Positions 46,620-55,900 of a DNA stretch of 64,000 nucleotides are shown one piece after another; the first letter of the stretch is position 1, and every line of letters starts with the position of its first letter. The stretch spans positions 533,068 through 597,067 of the forward strand of contig WJXW01000019.1 of the NCBI GenBank assembly GCA_015832175.1, given 5' to 3'. The stretch is from Paraphaeosphaeria minitans (Eukaryota > Ascomycota > Dothideomycetes > Pleosporales > Didymosphaeriaceae). Made by a program: the position numbers and the translations under genes. The notes under the pieces were generated by a model. The model had not been told where the DNA came from and ran no database searches. It was given only the letters and a program-made list of their open reading frames with translations.

Positions 46620-46661
46620 ATGGTGGTGGCGCAGGGTTTAGCCATTACTTTTTACTACTAA
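46620..46661 (+). promoter_or_regulatory. Leader with in-frame short upstream ORF, copy 1
   Basis: A 13-codon frame (MVVAQGLAITFYY, TAA at 46659-46661) ends 6 bp before the main ATG and is in the same frame. The leader before it is pyrimidine-rich (CTCATTCTAATTCATCTC), typical around fungal transcription starts. A possible 43-bp intron (GTAACC...ACTAAT...AATAG) ends right at this ATG. All copies share it. It would be expected to reduce translation of the main frame. Confidence 0.5.
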
Positions 46662-46667
46662 TTCGCG

Positions 46668-49600
46668 ATGGAGTTCTGCTGGGACGCTCGAGCTTCCGCG
46701 TCAAGCCCAGCTAACAGAGTACTAACATCACCACATCAACAGAACTCTCAGCAGCAACAGCAACTAGCAGGAGAAAACTTAGCGCAAGCTAATATACAAA
46801 AGTATATTCATTTTGTTAAGGAGTACGGCGTGCTTTGCTGCAGCGAGCACAAAGCCGGCATAGAAAATCTCGATGTACATCTCCGTCAAAAGCATAGTGT
46901 ACCAGTTAACGAACGGAGGAAATTCATTGAAAGCTGCGCTCTTTTGAGAAGACAAGGGCTGGGCAGCGTTACGCTACCAGACGCTGGCGGACCGCCAATC
47001 CAGGTCCTAGGAGCGCCGTTGGACGGCTTCCAATGCAAGCAGCCAGCATGCAGCTATCTTACGCGAAACAAGGGCCAGATACGACTACACTGCAACAGTC
47101 ATGGGTTAGCGTTCAAGACGGGATCAGATGCGCTCTACCAGAAGGTAAAGATGCAGTCTTTCTTCCCCGCTTCAGGACGGCAGCGGTACTTTGTAGTTTG
47201 CGTCCCCGATGTAGCGGACAGCGGAGCAGACGCTAGGGCGCATAAAGAAGAGGTGGAAGACATTCTGGCAGAGTACGCGCGAACGCAGGAGGAGAGGAAG
47301 CGGCAAGAGCAGGTGATGGATGCAGAAGTCGCAAAGACAGACAAGACAGGCTGGTGGAAGTTTACAGAGTGGCCAGAGCACTTTGCGAACCGCAACTGCG
47401 TGCACCTTGCCCACGCGATCCGGCTGCCGCGCCGGGACGAGCCCAAGCTGCAGAAGGCCGCGCGGGCTGTGGAGCAGCTGGTGGAGCAGAGCGTCCGAGG
47501 GCTGTCCTCGCTACCACGTGAGACCCGACGATGGGTGAAGAGTGCGCAGGCCAACGAGATCCACCAGCAGCCGATAGCCCGACTGCAGAACCCAGAGAGC
47601 CAGGCGCGCTATGCTGGGTACATTGTGATGTTCGTGTGCTATGTCCTACGTATCGTCGCCGCCGAAGAAGCGGACAAGGAGAGCGAGGACACGGAGAGTA
47701 GCGAGGGCAGCAGCACCGACGACAGCAGCGACGGCGACGGCAGCAGCAGCGACTGCAGTGATGAGAGCCCGCCCGAGGCCCACACAGGTCGCCGAGTCAA
47801 AGTTGATCCCATGAAGGACGCGCGGGAGATGTTCCCATGGAAAGAGGACCAAAAGCTGCTGGCCACCATGCTCTGGGAGGCCCTGGACAGCAACGACGAA
47901 GCCGGCCACATCGTCCTAGTGCGCCGGATGCTTAGTACGTTCATCATGACGACCTACATCCGCAGTCCGTTTGAGAGCGGGCTCGTTCACTTTGCTGCTG
48001 TGCTTGGGTTCGATTCAGAGACACGTCGACTGCGCACCGCGAAGAACTATTCGTATCTAGTGGCTGGGATGGTGTACTGCGTTCGGGTGATCAGTGTCGA
48101 ACACCTACTTCCGCCCGCGCAACGGGAACAGCAGGGCTTGGTGGAACGTGACCACTATCTTGACCTGAGAAAGCGCTTCCTAGCGGACGGGTCCTTCAGC
48201 CCGACGAGCCAGCTGCTTAGTCTGCTGGCCTATGGCAAGTTCATCGGCATGAATACCGGCAACGCGGGCAACGCCTTCTGGTCAGAGGATAAGAAGATCT
48301 TCTACCTCAACGGTAGACCCATCGTTATACACCATTTCCAGCTGATGGCCCAAGAACTGTTGACCGAGCTGGAGGACCTGCTCTGGGGTGAGCTGCTCTG
48401 GGTCCGCAGTCCCGGTCAGCGTTTCCCGATCCGGCTCGACCTGATTCAGGACGATGTCGCGTGCACACGACGCGGCATGTCCTTTGTCACGCACGGGAAC
48501 AACGGCCTGGAGAATGGCTTGCGATGGATGCTCGAACGGATGATGCAGGACGAGCAGGGTCGGAAGCTCCGCTCCGGAGATGGGACTTGGAACGTTGCAC
48601 GCGTGAAGCTGTACCTGCGCAGTGTCAAGCGCTTCAAGGAGCTGGAGCTTGCCAATCTCCACATTGACGAGGGAATGCCAGGTCGGGGCACCGAGATCAC
48701 GTCGATGCGGTTCCGCAACGGAGCACTGCAGGACCGCAACCTCTTCGTGATGGACGGACAGATCATGACGGTGGTCCGTTACTACAAGTCGCAGTCGCAG
48801 TTCGACAAGCCCAAGGTCATCCCAAGGTTCCTGCCCTCGCGGCTCTCGCAGGTGCTCGTTGTGTACCTGGCGTACGTGCAGCCGTTCGAAGAGTACCTGA
48901 CCGTGGAGGTGCTGGGCGGCAGCTTCACCGACTACCTGTGGGCCAACGAGCAGGGTCCGTGGCACACGGATCACCTGACGCGGGTGCTGAAGCGCGAGAC
49001 GGGCAAGCACCTGGGGGTGGCGCTGAACACGCTCGACTACCGACACACGGCGGTGGGGATTGGGCGGGAGGTGGTTGGGGATGTGTTTGGGCGGGGTTAC
49101 CAAGACGAGGTGGGTGAGATTGAAGAGCCCGAGGTCGACGAGGACGGTGAGAGCCCGTTGGAGCTGCAGAGCGCGCGGACGACCAAGATCGGCCTGGCCA
49201 ACTACAGCGTGCCCATCGATATTGTGAAGCATCTCAGCATGCGTTCGATCGAGACCTTCCGGCCGCTCAGTCGGCGCTGGCACGAGTTTCTAGGTGTGGA
49301 TGGGCACGAGGTACGACCCAGTGCAGCCAGGAAGCGGCGATGGGAAGAAGAAGGAGACGGTCAAGACAAAGGGAGAGATGATCTCGCCGTGGTCGTGCCG
49401 CAGAAGAAAACCAAACCAGGGGGTGTCACTGCGAGTGCGATGTCTAGAGCGATGCAGCAGGCACTTGGCCAGGCTACTGCATCGTTCAAGTCGGACGAGC
49501 AGGAACAGGCCATGTTCGCTATGGTGAACGGTCAGACACCGCTGGTGGTCGTGCTCCCCACAGGTGGAGGCAAGAGTCTGCTGTTCATGGTGCCGGCCTG

Positions 49601-51089
49601 CCTCGACCATGCTGGCGTGACCGTGGTTGTGGTGCCGTTCCGCGCGCTGATCGAGGACCTGGCAACGCGTATCCGCGCGCGCGGTATCGACTGCGTGGAA
49701 TGGGTTAACCACGAGACGAACCCGGCCTCCGTCATGCTGGTTGGTGCTGATGTCGCCGGCGGCGCGGGGTTCCTGAAGTATGCCAGCTCGCTGAAGGATA
49801 AGAAGCAGCTGCAGCGGGTGGTGATTGACGAGTGCCATCTCATCATCACCTCCAGCCATTGGCGGCCGAAGCTGGCGAAGCTGCGGAATCTGCGCGTGCT
49901 TGCATGCCCGATCGTACTGCTGACGGCGACGCTACCGCCCGTGCTGGAGGGGGTGTTGGGTAGAAGCATGTTGATTCAAGCTGCCACCTACATCCGGGCC
50001 AGCACGGTGCGGCCCAACATCCGGTATTACGTGTCGTGGTGTGGGCGAGGTAAGGCCATGGAGGCAGCACTGGCCATGTGTCGACGGCGGCAGGAACAGC
50101 TGCGGGGTGGCCAGAAAGGCGTCATCTACTGCCACAGCAGGACTGCATGCGAAATGCTGGCAGGGGCGCTGGGCTGCAAGCACTACCACGCTGGCGAGTT
50201 GGATCGAACCGAGATCCTCGCCAGCTGGCTGGACGAAGGCGGGCTCATCGTGGCAACATCAGCGCTCGGTACTGGGGTTAACTTTCCCAGCATCGTGTTC
50301 GTCTTGCACGTAGGCATGCCATGGAGCATGATCGACTACTGCCAGGAGAGTGGGCGTGCGGGGCGTAGCGGCGAGGTGGCGGACTCGGTCATCATCGTCG
50401 AGCCAGGTGAGGTGGAGAGGCGAATCCGGGAGGGTGGAGCGTCGGTGGACGTGTGCGCGATGGGCATGTTCATCGAGAGCGAAGGCTGCCGGCGCGGGAA
50501 GATGAGCGAGTACATGGATGGGCAGCGGGTAGTGTGCAGTGACATGGACTCGGCTGGGTGCGATCGATGCGGTGAGGGCCGGATCGAGTGGCAGCAGGCC
50601 CAGTCGCTCGCGGCGAGTGAGTGGCAAGAGGTGGAGGCAAGCATGGACGAGCTGCGGGCCGGGTGTGCGATATGCTGGGTGCTGGGGCGGGCAGGCTGGC
50701 AAGAGCACAGAACGATGCTGTGCACGGCGCAGCCCATGATGATGGGGAGGGACATGGACGAGTTCCGGCGAGGGGTGCGCGACGCTGGGAACTGCCACAG
50801 CTGTCGAAGGTGCTGGGTGAGCCAGAAGTGGTGCGCGACAGGGCAGGACGTCGCGAACTCGTGCCAGTGGCCGAACATTGTGATTCCTGTGGCCAGGGCA
50901 GCAACGGGGATTGCGGATGGGCTTGAGATCATTCGGCAGTGCGGGTTCCAGGGCGAGTGCGAGGTTTCGTGCCAGGCGTACCAGGTATGGCTTGGACAGC
51001 GCCATTGTGAACGTATCTGGGGCGAATTTCTTAGTAATGCAATGGTAGTAGCTATAAGAGTTATTATAAAACTTAAAGAGAAGAATTAG
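46668..51089 (+). CDS. Telomere-linked RecQ-type helicase with tyrosine-recombinase-like domain, copy 1
   Basis: Intronless, 1473 aa. Residues 21-33 are Gln-rich. Two zinc-finger-like modules follow: C58/H61 with H71/H76, and C123-x4-C128-x12-H141-x3-H145, then MQSFFPASGRQRYFVV (DUF3505-like). An acidic Ser/Asp/Glu stretch covers 334-371. Residues about 400-880 look like a core-binding plus catalytic tyrosine recombinase: R673 in GRGTEI, candidate Lys at 707/714/716, YRHTAVGIGR at 791-800, R837 and Tyr846 in LANYSVP. The RecQ core is complete: Walker A LPTGGGKS (963-970), DECH (1054-1057), TATLP (1086-1090), GVIYCHSR (1151-1158), ATSALGTGVNFP (1196-1207), QESGRAGR (1226-1233). C1274, C1290, C1298 and C1301 match the RecQ zinc site. 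Helicase assignment is firm; the recombinase is inferred. It resembles fungal telomere-linked helicases, whose exact job is unresolved. Confidence 0.92.
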   Translation: MEFCWDARASASSPANRVLTSPHQQNSQQQQQLAGENLAQANIQKYIHFVKEYGVLCCSEHKAGIENLDVHLRQKHSVPVNERRKFIESCALLRRQGLGSVTLPDAGGPPIQVLGAPLDGFQCKQPACSYLTRNKGQIRLHCNSHGLAFKTGSDALYQKVKMQSFFPASGRQRYFVVCVPDVADSGADARAHKEEVEDILAEYARTQEERKRQEQVMDAEVAKTDKTGWWKFTEWPEHFANRNCVHLAHAIRLPRRDEPKLQKAARAVEQLVEQSVRGLSSLPRETRRWVKSAQANEIHQQPIARLQNPESQARYAGYIVMFVCYVLRIVAAEEADKESEDTESSEGSSTDDSSDGDGSSSDCSDESPPEAHTGRRVKVDPMKDAREMFPWKEDQKLLATMLWEALDSNDEAGHIVLVRRMLSTFIMTTYIRSPFESGLVHFAAVLGFDSETRRLRTAKNYSYLVAGMVYCVRVISVEHLLPPAQREQQGLVERDHYLDLRKRFLADGSFSPTSQLLSLLAYGKFIGMNTGNAGNAFWSEDKKIFYLNGRPIVIHHFQLMAQELLTELEDLLWGELLWVRSPGQRFPIRLDLIQDDVACTRRGMSFVTHGNNGLENGLRWMLERMMQDEQGRKLRSGDGTWNVARVKLYLRSVKRFKELELANLHIDEGMPGRGTEITSMRFRNGALQDRNLFVMDGQIMTVVRYYKSQSQFDKPKVIPRFLPSRLSQVLVVYLAYVQPFEEYLTVEVLGGSFTDYLWANEQGPWHTDHLTRVLKRETGKHLGVALNTLDYRHTAVGIGREVVGDVFGRGYQDEVGEIEEPEVDEDGESPLELQSARTTKIGLANYSVPIDIVKHLSMRSIETFRPLSRRWHEFLGVDGHEVRPSAARKRRWEEEGDGQDKGRDDLAVVVPQKKTKPGGVTASAMSRAMQQALGQATASFKSDEQEQAMFAMVNGQTPLVVVLPTGGGKSLLFMVPACLDHAGVTVVVVPFRALIEDLATRIRARGIDCVEWVNHETNPASVMLVGADVAGGAGFLKYASSLKDKKQLQRVVIDECHLIITSSHWRPKLAKLRNLRVLACPIVLLTATLPPVLEGVLGRSMLIQAATYIRASTVRPNIRYYVSWCGRGKAMEAALAMCRRRQEQLRGGQKGVIYCHSRTACEMLAGALGCKHYHAGELDRTEILASWLDEGGLIVATSALGTGVNFPSIVFVLHVGMPWSMIDYCQESGRAGRSGEVADSVIIVEPGEVERRIREGGASVDVCAMGMFIESEGCRRGKMSEYMDGQRVVCSDMDSAGCDRCGEGRIEWQQAQSLAASEWQEVEASMDELRAGCAICWVLGRAGWQEHRTMLCTAQPMMMGRDMDEFRRGVRDAGNCHSCRRCWVSQKWCATGQDVANSCQWPNIVIPVARAATGIADGLEIIRQCGFQGECEVSCQAYQVWLGQRHCERIWGEFLSNAMVVAIRVIIKLKEKN

Positions 51090-52541
51090 GCCTAGAATAT
51101 AGTACTTTACTTCTATTTTTTAAAAAATCTCACTTTGTACATATTATAGTAGAGTTAGCCTATCTATTATAGATTTTATTTTACTTTACTATATATTAGT
51201 ATAATAGGATGTAAGTTTTAGAAATTATAGAAAAAATAGAAACTAGAGTCTTCTAGAAGAGTTTAGGAATTGTATAAAATAAGTAAATTTCTAAAAACCT
51301 AAGTACTAGTATTGATACTATCTTATAACTTATTAGAATTTAATAAAATTATAATTAAACTATATTTCTACTTTTTTATAAACTTTACCACTAGTTATTA
51401 AATAGTAGTATACTTTTTTATATACTTATAATAATTTTTACTTATTTAGTAATCATAAGTTTTACTTTAAATAGTTTATACTAATAGTATTATATAACTA
51501 CTAGAGTGAAACTAAATTTAATTTTATATTAATAATTTATATTTCTATTAAAAAGAGAATATAAAAGAAATTATTAAAGTAGTAGTATTTATAAGTAGAA
51601 GTAGGACTTATAAATAATAAAACTAAATTACTAAACTATGTAGTAGATAATAAATAATTTCTAGTTATTATAAAATTAAGAAAAAAAAACTAAAGGGTTA
51701 TTTTTTATTAAAGGGAAAATATATATTTCTAAAGTTATAGAAAATATAAAGTAATATAACTTTTTAAAAAGTAATATAAGGTAAAGTTATTAACTATTCT
51801 ATACAGGTATATAAGGTCGTGTTAAGTTATATAAAAGGATATAAATTATTATAAAGGGACATAAAGCTATATAAAGTAATATGTAGTAAAGTTATTAAAT
51901 ATTTTATAAAGTTATATAAGGTTGTATTAAGTTATATAAAGGGATATAAATTATTATAAAGTAATATAAAGGTATATAAAGTAATATAAAGTAAAGTTAT
52001 ATAAGGTTGTATTAAGTTATATAAAGTGATATAAATTACTATAAAGCTATATAAAGTGATATATGGTAAAGTTATTAGATATTTAATAAAGTTATATAAA
52101 GTGATATAAATTGTAATAAAGTAATATAAAGCTATATAATACTATATAACTTTCTATAAAATAGTATAAGGTACAGTTATTAAATATTTTATAAAGGTTT
52201 ATAAAGTAGTGTTAAGTTGTATAAAGTGATATAAAGTAACATAACTTTCTATAAAGGGATGTAAGGTGAAGTTATTAAATGTTATATAAAGTGGTATAAA
52301 GCTATATAAAGTAAAATAAAGTTATGTAGAGTAATATAGGATGGACTTATTAAATGTTGTTTAAAGTTATTAGTTATACTATAAAACAAACTTAGTAAGG
52401 AGAGAAGAATAAGCTTCTTATTATAAAACTTTATATAGTAGAGAAAAGTTAGGACTTTTTTAGAAAAGAGATATAATATTATAACTAGATAAGGAGTATA
52501 CTAATATAAGTTAAAGGGAGTTAAAGTAGGGAAAAATCTTG
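51090..52541 (+). repeat. AT-rich tail with degenerate short repeats, copy 1
   Basis: About 1.45 kb, very AT-rich, in sharp contrast to the GC-rich gene. From about 51720 it is built from variants of TTATATAAAGTGATATAAAG. On the plus strand G clearly outnumbers C (in sampled lines roughly four to one). No coding capacity. Confidence 0.9.
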
Positions 52542-52650
52542 AGGTAGAATAGGAAACCCGTTTATAAGTGTATAGGAGAGGTAGGATAGGAAACCCGTTC
52601 GTGAGTGCAAGGGAGAGGTGGGGTGGGTGGGCCCGTCGGGATGGGAAGAA
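52542..52650 (+). repeat. Two 37-bp direct repeats and G-rich end, copy 1
   Basis: Two imperfect 37-bp repeats (52542-52578, 52579-52615; AGGTAGRATAGGAAACCCGT...) are followed by G runs at 52620-52645: GGGG T GGG T GGG (6 nt) GGG, which fits a G-quadruplex pattern. The unit ends GGGAAGAA, directly before CC of copy 2. Confidence 0.8.
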
Positions 52651-52917
52651 CCTACCCAAGAGGAAGAGGCGTCGGTGGTCACAGACGCGCTAAGATTGGC
52701 TTAGCGTTAGGGTTAGAGTTAACGAATTAGGTAGGATTTGATACCAGAAACGCGTTAGACTAGGGGCAGAAACAATCCTATTCCCCAGCTATTTCTATTT
52801 CTTTCTCATTCTAATTCATCTCAACGTAACCTCTTATACTAATCTACCATCTCTTATTCACAAAATAGGATGGTGGTGGCGCAGGGTTTAGCCATTACTT
52901 TTTACTACTAATTCGCG

Positions 52918-55900
52918 ATGGAGTTCTGCTGGGACGCTCGAGCTTCCGCGTCAAGCCCAGCTAACAGAGTACTAACATCACCACATCAACAGAACTCTCA
53001 GCAGCAACAGCAACTAGCAGGAGAAAACTTAGCGCAAGCTAATATACAAAAGTATATTCATTTTGTTAAGGAGTACGGCGTGCTTTGCTGCAGCGAGCAC
53101 AAAGCCGGCATAGAAAATCTCGATGTACATCTCCGTCAAAAGCATAGTGTACCAGTTAACGAACGGAGGAAATTCATTGAAAGCTGCGCTCTTTTGAGAA
53201 GACAAGGGCTGGGCAGCGTTACGCTACCAGACGCTGGCGGACCGCCAATCCAGGTCCTAGGAGCGCCGTTGGACGGCTTCCAATGCAAGCAGCCAGCATG
53301 CAGCTATCTTACGCGAAACAAGGGCCAGATACGACTACACTGCAACAGTCATGGGTTAGCGTTCAAGACGGGATCAGATGCGCTCTACCAGAAGGTAAAG
53401 ATGCAGTCTTTCTTCCCCGCTTCAGGACGGCAGCGGTACTTTGTAGTTTGCGTCCCCGATGTAGCGGACAGCGGAGCAGACGCTAGGGCGCATAAAGAAG
53501 AGGTGGAAGACATTCTGGCAGAGTACGCGCGAACGCAGGAGGAGAGGAAGCGGCAAGAGCAGGTGATGGATGCAGAAGTCGCAAAGACAGACAAGACAGG
53601 CTGGTGGAAGTTTACAGAGTGGCCAGAGCACTTTGCGAACCGCAACTGCGTGCACCTTGCCCACGCGATCCGGCTGCCGCGCCGGGACGAGCCCAAGCTG
53701 CAGAAGGCCGCGCGGGCTGTGGAGCAGCTGGTGGAGCAGAGCGTCCGAGGGCTGTCCTCGCTACCACGTGAGACCCGACGATGGGTGAAGAGTGCGCAGG
53801 CCAACGAGATCCACCAGCAGCCGATAGCCCGACTGCAGAACCCAGAGAGCCAGGCGCGCTATGCTGGGTACATTGTGATGTTCGTGTGCTATGTCCTACG
53901 TATCGTCGCCGCCGAAGAAGCGGACAAGGAGAGCGAGGACACGGAGAGTAGCGAGGGCAGCAGCACCGACGACAGCAGCGACGGCGACGGCAGCAGCAGC
54001 GACTGCAGTGATGAGAGCCCGCCCGAGGCCCACACAGGTCGCCGAGTCAAAGTTGATCCCATGAAGGACGCGCGGGAGATGTTCCCATGGAAAGAGGACC
54101 AAAAGCTGCTGGCCACCATGCTCTGGGAGGCCCTGGACAGCAACGACGAAGCCGGCCACATCGTCCTAGTGCGCCGGATGCTTAGTACGTTCATCATGAC
54201 GACCTACATCCGCAGTCCGTTTGAGAGCGGGCTCGTTCACTTTGCTGCTGTGCTTGGGTTCGATTCAGAGACACGTCGACTGCGCACCGCGAAGAACTAT
54301 TCGTATCTAGTGGCTGGGATGGTGTACTGCGTTCGGGTGATCAGTGTCGAACACCTACTTCCGCCCGCGCAACGGGAACAGCAGGGCTTGGTGGAACGTG
54401 ACCACTATCTTGACCTGAGAAAGCGCTTCCTAGCGGACGGGTCCTTCAGCCCGACGAGCCAGCTGCTTAGTCTGCTGGCCTATGGCAAGTTCATCGGCAT
54501 GAATACCGGCAACGCGGGCAACGCCTTCTGGTCAGAGGATAAGAAGATCTTCTACCTCAACGGTAGACCCATCGTTATACACCATTTCCAGCTGATGGCC
54601 CAAGAACTGTTGACCGAGCTGGAGGACCTGCTCTGGGGTGAGCTGCTCTGGGTCCGCAGTCCCGGTCAGCGTTTCCCGATCCGGCTCGACCTGATTCAGG
54701 ACGATGTCGCGTGCACACGACGCGGCATGTCCTTTGTCACGCACGGGAACAACGGCCTGGAGAATGGCTTGCGATGGATGCTCGAACGGATGATGCAGGA
54801 CGAGCAGGGTCGGAAGCTCCGCTCCGGAGATGGGACTTGGAACGTTGCACGCGTGAAGCTGTACCTGCGCAGTGTCAAGCGCTTCAAGGAGCTGGAGCTT
54901 GCCAATCTCCACATTGACGAGGGAATGCCAGGTCGGGGCACCGAGATCACGTCGATGCGGTTCCGCAACGGAGCACTGCAGGACCGCAACCTCTTCGTGA
55001 TGGACGGACAGATCATGACGGTGGTCCGTTACTACAAGTCGCAGTCGCAGTTCGACAAGCCCAAGGTCATCCCAAGGTTCCTGCCCTCGCGGCTCTCGCA
55101 GGTGCTCGTTGTGTACCTGGCGTACGTGCAGCCGTTCGAAGAGTACCTGACCGTGGAGGTGCTGGGCGGCAGCTTCACCGACTACCTGTGGGCCAACGAG
55201 CAGGGTCCGTGGCACACGGATCACCTGACGCGGGTGCTGAAGCGCGAGACGGGCAAGCACCTGGGGGTGGCGCTGAACACGCTCGACTACCGACACACGG
55301 CGGTGGGGATTGGGCGGGAGGTGGTTGGGGATGTGTTTGGGCGGGGTTACCAAGACGAGGTGGGTGAGATTGAAGAGCCCGAGGTCGACGAGGACGGTGA
55401 GAGCCCGTTGGAGCTGCAGAGCGCGCGGACGACCAAGATCGGCCTGGCCAACTACAGCGTGCCCATCGATATTGTGAAGCATCTCAGCATGCGTTCGATC
55501 GAGACCTTCCGGCCGCTCAGTCGGCGCTGGCACGAGTTTCTAGGTGTGGATGGGCACGAGGTACGACCCAGTGCAGCCAGGAAGCGGCGATGGGAAGAAG
55601 AAGGAGACGGTCAAGACAAAGGGAGAGATGATCTCGCCGTGGTCGTGCCGCAGAAGAAAACCAAACCAGGGGGTGTCACTGCGAGTGCGATGTCTAGAGC
55701 GATGCAGCAGGCACTTGGCCAGGCTACTGCATCGTTCAAGTCGGACGAGCAGGAACAGGCCATGTTCGCTATGGTGAACGGTCAGACACCGCTGGTGGTC
55801 GTGCTCCCCACAGGTGGAGGCAAGAGTCTGCTGTTCATGGTGCCGGCCTGCCTCGACCATGCTGGCGTGACCGTGGTTGTGGTGCCGTTCCGCGCGCTGA

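Larger units (their letters stand above)
46401..52650 (+). mobile_element. Telomere-associated recombinase-helicase unit, copy 1 (6250 bp)
   Basis: Begins CCTATCCAAGAGG, exactly 267 bp before the helicase ATG, as in copies 2 and 3. Order: start motif, degenerate telomere hexamers (46451-46474), pyrimidine-rich leader, the 1473-codon gene, AT-rich tail, two 37-bp repeats and a G-rich end ...GGGAAGAA. The left flank (up to CTGATCATGT) is unrelated sequence and marks the inner edge of the array. The next unit starts without any spacer. Whether this is a true mobile element or a subtelomeric amplicon is open; the recombinase-like domain favours the first. Confidence 0.8.

Noticed and set aside
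48282..49283. 333-codon frame on the minus strand inside helicase copy 1 (also 54532-55533 and 59519-60520), and other long minus-strand frames there
   Set aside because: They lie opposite the GC-rich helicase gene, show His/Leu/Arg-rich composition typical of antisense frames and have no domains.
51090..52541. AT-rich tail as a RIP-mutated retroelement or a centromere-like block
   Set aside because: Strong G-over-C strand skew and short-repeat build do not fit RIP, no retroelement frame can be traced, and the position is terminal.
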